Source of the DNA: Woronichinia naegeliana WA131
GTDB lineage: Bacteria; Cyanobacteriota; Cyanobacteriia; Cyanobacteriales; Microcystaceae
Reading direction: 5' to 3'
Length of the DNA: 64,000 nt
Assembly: GCA_025370055.1 (NCBI GenBank)
Contig: CP073041.1
Coordinates: forward strand, 6,604,272-6,668,271
The notes beneath the pieces are model-generated. The model worked only from the letters and a program-made list of their open reading frames with translations, did not search any database and was not told the DNA's origin. The position numbers and the translations under genes were made by a program. Positions 57,126 through 64,000 of this stretch are shown here, one piece after another. How positions within the stretch are numbered: position 1 is the first letter of the stretch; each line of letters starts with the position of its first letter.

Positions 57126-57417
57126 TGAGCAACCTGAAACAAGCCGACATCACCCAAAAATCATTGGAGCCTCCTTTGAAGTGCATAAATTCCTGGGTAA
57201 CGGCTTCCAAAAAGTCATCTACCAACGCGCCCTACAGTACGAGATGCACCAGGCAGGCTTAACCTTTCAGCGACAAATAGGACAATCCATCTATTATAAA
57301 GACTTACCCGAACCCATTGGCGATAGAACAACCCATTTATTACAAAGACTTACCCGAACCCATTGGCGATCTGGCGATTGGGAGCATCTCACCTTTGCAA
57401 TAAGTAGAAATACTTAA
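57126..57417 (+). pseudogene. GxxExxY-family gene, frameshifted and internally duplicated
   Basis: Starts MSNLKQADITQK, shifts by one base, and continues IIGASFEVHKFLGNGFQKVI, YQRALQYEMHQAGLTFQRQI. The block AAAGACTTACCCGAACCCAT is duplicated (57297-57323 and 57344-57370), which destroys the C-terminal half. Family function unknown. Confidence 0.8.
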
Positions 57418-57434
57418 CGAGGTAAATGAAAGAG

Positions 57435-57905
57435 TCAAAAAAGGTAATCATTTAAATAGGAACAGCGATGACGAAGGACTTGTGGTACATTGTCAGAATT
57501 CCAACTCGCACCAGTAATTTTAAGACGATGACCAATTTGTTTAACTTGAGATTCGACAGAGCCAGAGCCAATGGAAATGCCCTCTGCCTGCAAATAACCA
57601 TAATTGACAATCCGATGTTTATGCTTGTTTAAATAAATGATAAAATTCTCAGCTTGAGGCTCTGACCATTCCTCAAAACAGGAGATAGCGGCATCCACTT
57701 CACCCGTCCAAAGAAAAGACTTGACCTCCTCAATTCGCTGGAATGACCCCCCAACTTTATAGAGGTTTTCAATTAAGTGATACCAGTCCAAAATTTCAAT
57801 TCGCTCATGTTTCTGTCCTATCTCACGAAATAAGTTCCAGATACCATCATGTCCATCTCCCAAACAAATTAAAGGCTTAGCCAAAATTTGAGAATTAACC
57901 AAATC
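57435..57905 (-). pseudogene. 3' fragment of an ISKra4-family transposase
   Basis: Reads ICLGDGHDGIWNLFREIGQK, IEILDWYHLIENLYKVGGSF, ISIGSGSVESQVKQIGHRLK, matching the C-terminal half of the transposase at 42483-43340. It is cut on its 5' side by the left end of the IS66 element. Confidence 0.85.
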
Positions 57906-58681
57906 GTAATTAGTCACCGCAATAAAGAAGGAAATTATTGAGAATGAGAAGCAAATGAAAAAAGTAAAGAATAATGAAGAAAGGAAAGGCGGTTAAAGAG
58001 ATAGGTTAGAATAGGGAGACTATGAAAAAACTAGACCCAGTTCCAGACTTAAACCAAGAAGAAGTGAAAATGCCATGGCAAAAAGAAGTGGCAAAAGATT
58101 GGTATGAAGATTATCAGAAAGAAAAAGAAGAGAACGAAAAGCTGAGAAAAGAATTGGTAGAGTTAAAGAAAGAGATAGAAAAGTTGAAAGAAAAGCTGAA
58201 AAAGCTTAACCAAAGAACGAGTGAAAATAGCTCTCAGCCCCCAAGCAGTGACGGTTACAAAAAGAAAGTCGCCAAAACCTTCGGTCAAAAAGGAAAAAAA
58301 AGAGGTCCAAAGTACGACCATGTGGGTAAAACCAGAAACGGGTTTGGTCGGGTAGATGAAATAGTAGATTTAAGGATGGAAAAATGCCCAAAATGTGGTG
58401 CGTCAGTGGAAAAGCAAAAGGAGACTATCATCAAAAAAAATCAAATAGCTGAATTAGTCAGTAAACCAGTAGAGGTAAGGGAATATGTTAGGGAAAAGTA
58501 TCAATGCTCAAAATGTGATTGGGAAGGTTATGCCCCACTTCCTTTGGGATGTCGTGAAGATTTTAGCTACGGTGCAACCTTATCCAGCTTAGTGGGATGG
58601 CTGGGATATGGGGGAAATTTGACTTGGCTAAAACGGGTGTGACCTTTAGTTGATGAAGGAAAAGAAAAGTGTTAACATGGG

Positions 58682-59110
58682 ATGAAAAGTGACAAAGAGG
58701 AAACAATGATGACAGCAAAACTAATTAATGTAGAGGGTTCAAAGATAAAAATAGAACTAACATTAGAACTAAGTCGTTCAATGTTGGATACAGAAATAAA
58801 TATTCAAAAAGGCTTAAACGAAGTAGGTTGCATCGCCAGCAAAGAAGCCTTGAAATATTTAGATACAGATGGTTCACCCTTAAAAATCGGTGAAGAAATC
58901 TGGAAGAGTAAGGGAGAGCAACCGAAAGAATATCAAACACCTTATGGTGAGGTTATAGTGAATCGTCATGTATATCAGCGTTCACCTTTGAGGAAAAACG
59001 TATTGCCCCTTAGAAAGAGAAGCAAGGATAATCATAACATCAACGCCATTATTGGCAAAACAGGTATCCTCAAAAATGTCAGGGATGGCAGGCAAAGAGG
59101 TGAAAAATGA
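58682..59110 (+). CDS. ISKra4-type transposase, N-terminal frame (copy 2)
   Basis: Identical protein to that encoded at 29857-30285, ending in the same non-homologous tail after the frame change near 58985. Confidence 0.75.
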   Translation: MKSDKEETMMTAKLINVEGSKIKIELTLELSRSMLDTEINIQKGLNEVGCIASKEALKYLDTDGSPLKIGEEIWKSKGEQPKEYQTPYGEVIVNRHVYQRSPLRKNVLPLRKRSKDNHNINAIIGKTGILKNVRDGRQRGEK

Positions 59111-59990
59111 TTTATTAGAAAATCATGGTAGAAAAGTAGCGCTATCCTATATCCAAAGATTGAGTGAAGCAGTAGGAAGTGTGGTACAGGCAAAAGAAGA
59201 AGCGTGGAGTTATGCCCCGCCCAAGGAGGATAGCCAAATTGCAACAGTGGGAATAGGATTAGATGGAACCTGTATGCTGATGTGTGAGGATGGCTACCGT
59301 GAAGCAATGGTGGGAACCGTTTCCCTATACGATAGTGAAGGCGAACGTCAACATACAATCTATCTAGGTGCGGCACCAGAGTATGGAAAAAAGAGTTTTC
59401 TAGAAAGATTAGAAAGAGAAATTGAGCGAGCGAAAAACCGTTATCCAGAGGCAACATTGGTCGGGATAGCAGACGGGGCAGAATCAAATTGGAAGTTTTT
59501 AGAAAAGCAAACGGAAGAACAGATATTAGATTTCTATCATGCCTCTGGTTACTTAGGTGCCTTGGCAGAAGCGTTGCATCCGAATACCGTGTCAAAACAA
59601 AAAGAATGGTTGACTGAAAATTGTCGAGAACTCAAGCATGAAAAAGGAAAAGCAGGAGAACTGCTAAATCTGATGAAAGAAGTCAAAGAAGAAAAAAGTC
59701 ATTCTAAGAATCTTACCGAGAAACTACAAGCGGCGATTACTTATTACGAGAATCATCAGCATCAAATGGATTATGCTGAATACATAGAGAAAAAGTATCC
59801 GATTGGTTCAGGTGTTACGGAAGCAGCTTGTAAGACGTTGGTCAAACAACGATTATGTTGTTCAGGGATGCGATGGAAGGAAAAAGGAGCAGGAATTATT
59901 TTGAGCCTACGAGCTTTGGTATTGACCAAGGAACGATGGAGTCAATTTTGGGCAAAACTTGATCAATATGGGTTCCCTGTAGAACCCTGA
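59052..59990 (+). CDS. ISKra4-type transposase, catalytic frame (copy 2)
   Basis: Same as 30227-31165 with one substitution (AEYIEKKYPIGSG instead of AEYLEKKYPIGSG). The open frame extends upstream to 58992. Confidence 0.8.
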   Translation: MAKQVSSKMSGMAGKEVKNDLLENHGRKVALSYIQRLSEAVGSVVQAKEEAWSYAPPKEDSQIATVGIGLDGTCMLMCEDGYREAMVGTVSLYDSEGERQHTIYLGAAPEYGKKSFLERLEREIERAKNRYPEATLVGIADGAESNWKFLEKQTEEQILDFYHASGYLGALAEALHPNTVSKQKEWLTENCRELKHEKGKAGELLNLMKEVKEEKSHSKNLTEKLQAAITYYENHQHQMDYAEYIEKKYPIGSGVTEAACKTLVKQRLCCSGMRWKEKGAGIILSLRALVLTKERWSQFWAKLDQYGFPVEP

Positions 59991-60908
59991 TTACAACAGC
60001 TTTTATCAACTAAAGGTCGCACCCGCTAAAACAACGATACTTGGTAGAAACGGTCTTTGGCATTCCTCTGTCTCAAGGGAGTTTAGCTAAAATGCACCGA
60101 TGGTTTTGCGAAAGCTTGTATCCTAGTTATGAACAGTGGTGGACTTACATACAGGAGCCTGGAGTCCGTTGTGTGGACGAAACCAGCTATCGCGTCAATG
60201 GGGTTAACTATTGGATGTGGGTGGCTACTTCCTCCTCTGTTTGTGTTTTGTTTCTGGCTCCCAGCCGGAGTTCCGATGAGGTTCATTCCCTATTAGGTAA
60301 AGATTTTCATGGGCTTCTCAGTACGGACTGTTGGGGGGCTTACCATCGCCAAAATGCCCAGCATAAACAGAAATGTCTGGCTCATATTGGGCGGGAATTG
60401 AAGGCCTTGGAAACTTCCCACTTTTCTGAAAATAAACTTTTTGCTCAGAGAGTTTTTCCTATTCTAGAGCAAGCTCGTCAATCCCATCGAGATTATCATC
60501 AAGGCAAACTGAGCTTAGAAGCTTTACAACAACAGCGACCCCTAGTAGAAGCTCAACTTCAAGAGGTTCTGGATAATCCGCCGCCCACGGGATGGGCAAG
60601 TGATTCCCAATTGTTATCTAATCGCTTTCGACGTTATTGGCATGATTGGTTTACTTTTCTTACTTTTCCTGAAGTTAAACCTGATAACAATGATGCAGAG
60701 AGAGCCTTGCGTCCTGTTGTTATTCATCGTAAGGTTAGTGGCGGTGCTAGAAGTCATTGGGGCGGACAACTTGTTGCCATGATGTTTAGTTTTCTTGAAA
60801 CCATGAGACTTCAAGGTAAAAGTGCGGTCGAACAGTTATCTCTTATTTTATCTTCCTCTGGTCTTTCTCCTCCTTCCATTGATGACTTTCTTCCTCTCTA
60901 GTATTTTT

Positions 60909-60932
60909 GGGGCTTAATGAGAATTAAGCCCC
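60909..60932 (+). terminator. Stem-loop at the end of the IS66 element
   Basis: Perfect 10-base stem GGGGCTTAAT / ATTAAGCCCC with a GAGA loop, eight bases after the transposase stop. No strong T run follows, so it may block read-through only partly. Confidence 0.5.
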
Positions 60933-60954
60933 ACTTATTGCTGTGACTAATTAC

Positions 60955-61161
60955 CGTCATTGTTCTCCCATGAAGGACTTGCGAGAACGGTTTTTAGAGG
61001 CAGGAAAAAATAAAATGCAGATCGTTGGGGTTGTAATGCACAAACTCATTCGGATTGTTTACGGGATTCTCAAGTCAGGGAAACCGTTTGACCAGACTAA
61101 GTTGGCTCTTCCTAACGTTGTTTTAGAGGAGGAAACTGATTTTTTTCCTGTTTCCCCTTGA
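60955..61161 (+). pseudogene. 3' fragment of an IS110-family transposase
   Basis: Reads PMKDLRERFLEAGKNKMQIV, GVVMHKLIRIVYGILKSGKP, FDQTK, the usual end of IS110/IS116/IS902 transposases. The N-terminal DEDD domain is missing; the break is at the right end of the IS66 element. Confidence 0.75.
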
Positions 61162-61199
61162 CACTTAACACAGTATCTACCAAATTTTTGAGTACGATC

Positions 61200-61440
61200 T
61201 AATTGTGATGGAAAAGAGCGATCGCGGTTTTGTTATATGATTAAAAAAGGTGATCCCCTTGGGGAAATGTTAAAGTGCGATCACAATCTTTTTGTTGATT
61301 AAATGTTCAGAATGCGATCACTGTGTTTTTTAAAAGTGCGATCGCTGTCTTCTTGATTGATTAAACTAAAAGTGCGATCTCCCTGGGGAAGTGCGATCGC
61401 GGTTTTTAGTCGGGTTAAGAAACGCAAGCTAACAAAATAA
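61200..61440. repeat. Cluster of HIP1-centred degenerate repeats
   Basis: AAAGTGCGATCGCTGTCTTC-type units recur: GTGCGATCAC, ATGCGATCACTGTG, AAAGTGCGATCGCTGTCTTC, AAGTGCGATCT, AAGTGCGATCGCGGTTTTTA. A further unit is at 61997-62030. No gene is present. Confidence 0.7.
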
Positions 61441-61455
61441 AACAGTATAATTGGC

Positions 61456-61686
61456 TTATTTTGCCAACAACTCAAAAAAGGTTTCTTTGTTGAGTCCAAT
61501 ATCTTCAATCATTCCCATTAACGTACCTTGTTTAATATCTTTGCCAAAATGAAGCGGAATGATCACTCGATTACCATGATTGTCCTTGTAAATCGCATGA
61601 CTACCCTTTTGGCGATCCAGATAAAAACCTAATTTTTTGATAACCTTAATAAAATCCTTAGCCTTTACACTTGGAAAATTACTCAT
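61456..61686 (-). CDS. hicA: HicA-family mRNA interferase toxin
   Basis: 76 residues: SVKAKDFIKVIKKLGFYLDR, QKGSHAIYKDNHGNRVIIPL, HFGKDIKQGTLMGMIEDIGL. The GSH catalytic motif is intact. It overlaps the end of the HicB gene by four bases. Confidence 0.92.
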   Translation of the reverse strand: MSNFPSVKAKDFIKVIKKLGFYLDRQKGSHAIYKDNHGNRVIIPLHFGKDIKQGTLMGMIEDIGLNKETFFELLAK

Positions 61687-61916
61687 ACAAAAATACTTAA
61701 CGATTTAACAATTAAATCCTCTTGTGGAATGGGTTGATGATCAGCAAGTAAACTTTCAACGTACAACTCAATTGCTTCTGTAATATTATCAATCGCTTGC
61801 TCAAAAGTATCCCCCTGAGAATGACACCCCTTAAGGATAGGACAAAACGCATGGTAGCCTCCATCCTCTTCCCGTTCCAAAAGTACCGTGTAATTGTAAA
61901 TCTTTTTACTTTCCAT
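61683..61916 (-). CDS. hicB: HicB-family antitoxin
   Basis: 77 residues from the ATG at 61916 (MESKKIYNYTVLLEREEDGG). YHAFCPILKGCHSQGDTFEQ, AIDNITEAIELYVESL is the complete HicB pattern. Longer in-frame starts upstream lack HicB-like sequence. First gene of the pair. Confidence 0.92.
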   Translation of the reverse strand: MESKKIYNYTVLLEREEDGGYHAFCPILKGCHSQGDTFEQAIDNITEAIELYVESLLADHQPIPQEDLIVKSLSIFV

Positions 61917-62082
61917 AAGTTTTAAATAAATTACTGATCTTTTACTAGTTCTAACACGATCATAACGCATTCTTTTTTCCAATGCTTAAATTCCTGAAAG
62001 TGCGATCGCTGTCTTCTTATTGGTTAAAGTTTAAAACCGCGATGTCTTTGGGGAAGTGTGAAAGTGCGATCAGGCTTTCTTT

Positions 62083-62445
62083 TTAAGTCTGGGGTAAAGC
62101 TGTTAAGATAAAACGAATAGACGTTGCTACTACCGCCGTAAACAAAATCCCAATCAAAGCCCAAACCTGTTTACTTTGATTACCTTCTACTTTCTCAATT
62201 TGCTGTTCCATTTTGTCGAATCGTTTTTCTAGGTTATCAACTTTGGTTTCTACAGTAGCCAATCTGACTTGGACTTGATTGACCTCGCTAGAGAGAACCT
62301 CTAACTTCCTATTGATGTCGGCAGACATGGTATCTAGCTTCCTATTCATTTCTGCTAGAATTTCGCTTGCTGTAAATTTTTCGTTGATTATGTCTGATGT
62401 TATCACGGAAGTCTTACCATCCCTTTTGGCAGGAAAAGCTATCAA
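62083..62445 (-). CDS. Small coiled-coil protein with C-terminal membrane helix
   Basis: 120 residues. Residues 30-95 coiled coil (MNRKLDTMSADINRKLEVLS, VETKVDNLEKRFDKMEQQIE), then QSKQVWALIGILFTAVVATS, a C-terminal span like that of 33907-34179. The first 30 residues (IAFPAKRDGKTSVITSDIIN) are duplicated as an orphan fragment at 3690-3795. Confidence 0.65.
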   Translation of the reverse strand: MIAFPAKRDGKTSVITSDIINEKFTASEILAEMNRKLDTMSADINRKLEVLSSEVNQVQVRLATVETKVDNLEKRFDKMEQQIEKVEGNQSKQVWALIGILFTAVVATSIRFILTALPQT

Positions 62446-62477
62446 CGAATTATTTACAGGTGGAAAAATTCACTAAA

Positions 62478-62853
62478 CAAATATAACGGAGCATTTACAC
62501 ATCTGGTGAGTGCGAAGTTCTCTGTCAGACATTTTGACAAAACGCCTAAAAGCCTTGCTTTGAAAGTCTTTCAGCGATTATAAGTCTTGAAGAGGTTTGA
62601 AGGGCGTTGGGGGCTGAAACCCTAGTAAACTCGTTGATTTTCCTAGAACTTCGCACTGTCCAGTTACACATCCTAAGCAGTTTAATATCATTGCTTTTAC
62701 TATTGTACCTACACTCAGCTTTTTTTGAGGATGAGTTCCTACTTCTTCATTGATAATTTCTACCAAACCCATTTCATCTATAATCCCTGCTACTAGACCT
62801 AAGTGGTCGAGGTCTTTAATATTTAGGTTCTCCATTTTTACTGTTAATTCCAT
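62478..62853 (-). pseudogene. 5' fragment of a DUF4277 (IS1634-type) transposase, cut by a MITE
   Basis: Reads MENLNIKDLDHLGLVAGIID, EVGTHPQKKLSVGTIVKAMI, LNCLGCV; a MITE follows, and beyond it NAPLYLFSEFFHL in frame once the MITE and one target copy are removed. The remaining C-terminal part of the transposase is gone. Confidence 0.8.
62503..62663. mobile_element. 161-base MITE with 8-base target duplication
   Basis: Inverted ends CTGG(TG/AC)AGTGCGAAGTTCT (17 of 19) and the flanking direct repeat TTACACAT (62495-62502 and 62664-62671). Confidence 0.88.
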
Positions 62854-63013
62854 CTACTACAAGACTCTATTTTAGAACTTTATTTATATTTTTTATCCTT
62901 ACCCAAAATTAATGCACAGACACACATGCTAGCTCACGCGAACTACTTCGCCTCTTCGACAACCTGCGGAATGTGGGTTTTAACAAAATCTTCAAAAAAA
63001 CAGTTCAAAAAAA

Positions 63014-63035
63014 GAGATACAAATGCCTGTATCTC
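63014..63035 (-). terminator. Intrinsic terminator of the radical SAM gene
   Basis: Stem GAGATACA / TGTATCTC with a six-base loop; on the minus strand it is followed by TCTTTTTTTG. It lies about 60 bases past the stop codon at 63098. Confidence 0.75.
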
Positions 63036-63097
63036 CTTTTATACTTTAGTCTTTTTGGCATCACTACCGCATTTTTACGGATCTCTATTGTTCTTAC

Positions 63098-64000
63098 TTA
63101 GGCGCGACTACCGGCCAATAAGGTCATGCCCATTTTGACTTTATCCACAATGGTTTTCTGAGAAAGACAGGTATAGAGACAGAGGCGATCGCAAGCAATA
63201 GTTTCTTGACGACGAACTTGGGCTTCATGACCTTCCCAAATTTCCTTGGCACTTTGGGTTTTAACATTACCAATCGGGGGATAAAACCAGCAGACTTCAA
63301 CATCACCATTGGTGCGAATAAAATAATTCCGTAATCCGACTCGACAAGCACCTACAGAAGAAGGAGCCTGTTCTTCTCGGAAATGGGCTGGCCACAAACG
63401 CATTAAGACTTCACTATTCATAATGGGTGCGCCATTTTTTTTCTGCTCTAACAAATTTTCTACAACGGCTGCTAGTTCTTCAAAACGCTCTTCTCCAATC
63501 CAGAGTTCATCTTGGGTTTCCGGCGACCAACGATCAACCGGTTGAAAATTAATATTTGTCGCACCAATATCAGCGACCCATTGGGGCATTTGGGTCATGG
63601 TGTGTAGATTTTTAGCATGGACAGTGGGTTTGATAATAATGGGAAAATCGCCACCCTGTGCTTTTTTCTCTTTAACTAACATCCGAATATTGTCGGTAAT
63701 TTTTTCTAAGGAACCTTTGACTCCCCTGGAATAATTATGAATTTCAGGAACAGGGCCATCCATAGAAATATTAATGTTAAAGGGTTTAGCCGCTACGACT
63801 CGCTTCACAATCGGCTCGGTTAGACAAGAGGCATTGGTCACAACCCCCCACTTAATATCATTCTGGTGACAGAACTCCAACAAATCGACAAACCCCTTCT
63901 TAATAAAAGGTTCCCCACCAGAGAATTGAATATGAAACGATCCCACATATTCCTTTAAACTGAGCAGGGCATTTTGCCATTCTTCAATGCTCATTTCATC
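63098..64000 (-). CDS. Radical SAM protein (5' end outside the window)
   Basis: About 300 C-terminal residues are visible. FSGGEPFIKKGFVDLLEFCH (GGEP motif), VVTNASCLTEPIVKRV, NISMDGPVPEIHNYSRGVKG are the post-cluster half of a radical SAM TIM barrel. The CxxxCxxC cluster motif must lie upstream beyond position 64000, so this entry is partial. The C-terminal region with VGACRVGLRNYFIRTNGDVE, VCWFYPPIGNVKT, CDRLCLYTCL is a SPASM/twitch-like domain with several Cys for auxiliary Fe-S clusters. Such proteins modify peptides or cofactors; the substrate is not evident. Confidence 0.88.
   Translation of the reverse strand, partial: DEMSIEEWQNALLSLKEYVGSFHIQFSGGEPFIKKGFVDLLEFCHQNDIKWGVVTNASCLTEPIVKRVVAAKPFNINISMDGPVPEIHNYSRGVKGSLEKITDNIRMLVKEKKAQGGDFPIIIKPTVHAKNLHTMTQMPQWVADIGATNINFQPVDRWSPETQDELWIGEERFEELAAVVENLLEQKKNGAPIMNSEVLMRLWPAHFREEQAPSSVGACRVGLRNYFIRTNGDVEVCWFYPPIGNVKTQSAKEIWEGHEAQVRRQETIACDRLCLYTCLSQKTIVDKVKMGMTLLAGSRA

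Larger units (their letters stand above)
58635..60024 (+). mobile_element. ISKra4-type insertion sequence, copy 2
   Basis: 1390 bases, same ends as copy 1, target duplication GCTAAAAC (58627-58634 and 60025-60032). Two differences from copy 1 found by eye (one in the leader, one giving Leu to Ile in the transposase). Confidence 0.93.
58022..60901 (+). pseudogene. IS66-family transposase (TnpC), cut by insertion
   Basis: The N-terminal piece (58022-58634) has a leucine-zipper-like helix, NSSQPPSSDGYKKK and a zinc-binding region (CPKCGASVEKQ, CSKCDWEG). The C-terminal piece (60033-60901) has the DDE core: RCVDETSYRV, LSTDCWGAYH and DNNDAERALRPVVIHRKVSG. Removal of the 1390-base element and one TSD copy joins TWLK to QRYLVETVFG in frame, so the gene was intact before insertion. 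Confidence 0.9.
57906..60954 (+). mobile_element. IS66-family element interrupted by ISKra4-type copy 2
   Basis: Ends GTAATTAGTCAC(C/A)GCAATAA in inverted orientation (57906-57925 and 60935-60954). Without the nested element it is about 1.65 kb and holds only a tnpC-like gene. The outer flanks do not form a target duplication. Confidence 0.85.

Noticed and set aside
61200-61440. CRISPR array
   Set aside because: Repeats are irregular in spacing and sequence and centre on HIP1; there are no constant spacers and no cas genes in the window.
62926-63138. 70-codon plus-strand frame between the transposase fragment and the radical SAM gene
   Set aside because: It contains the terminator of the radical SAM gene and overlaps its 3' end; no ribosome site and no family pattern.

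Overview
The window is a piece of a cyanobacterial chromosome. Evidence is direct: petG (cytochrome b6f subunit), a CpcS/CpeS-type phycobilin lyase, a ferredoxin-type glutamate synthase, a COP23-domain protein, and a very high density of the HIP1 palindrome GCGATCGC. The AT-rich composition, the many small toxin-antitoxin (TA) genes and the ISKra4/IS4/IS66 load suggest a Microcystis/Woronichinia/Cyanothece-like chroococcalean, but I cannot name the genus. No rRNA, tRNA or CRISPR array was seen.

Layout. 1-17.7 kb is mostly core: uvrC, an AAA-like ATPase, rplY, purA, petG, the bilin lyase, murG, NTF2-like and DUF4340 envelope proteins, a TIGR03790 lipoprotein, rsmI, mazG, sufE, an FAD oxidoreductase plus MFS exporter pair, and a cytochrome P450. 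17.7-23.7 kb is a defence island: an MmeI-like type IIG restriction-modification enzyme followed by an AAA ATPase and an HNH-like nuclease (Septu/PtuAB-like pair), bracketed by two nearly identical Uma2 genes in direct orientation. 24.1-25.1 kb holds a nucleotidyltransferase/HTH TA-like pair; lepA follows.

27-46.5 kb is an accessory archipelago: BrnT/BrnA, several YoeB/YefM, RelE-type, HicA/HicB, three PD-(D/E)XK proteins, small coiled-coil membrane proteins and uncharacterised pairs. Most of these modules are separated by recurring intergenic repeats of about 72 bp and 57 bp that end in HIP1-like palindromes. Several modules are decayed or cut by insertion sequences. An IS4-like element (itself cut by an ISKra4-type element) splits a small gene that can be reconstructed exactly from the target duplication.

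39.6-45.7 kb contains, on the minus strand, a membrane-anchored Ser/Thr kinase (frameshifted), a small membrane protein, a COP23-domain secreted protein and two trypsin-like serine proteases. The kinase and one protease share the same C-terminal tail (RPKSFK). This looks like an envelope-spanning kinase-protease module and is the best candidate for an undescribed system.

46.5-51.3 kb is gltB (glutamate synthase), which carries two inverted copies of a C-rich palindromic repeat inserted in frame. 51.4-62.9 kb is again accessory: DUF4160/DUF2442, other small pairs, a TPR protein, a winged-helix protein, HicB-like and GxxExxY remnants, coiled-coil membrane proteins, nested IS66/ISKra4, IS110 and DUF4277 transposase fragments, MITEs and a HicA/HicB pair. 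The window ends inside a radical SAM gene.
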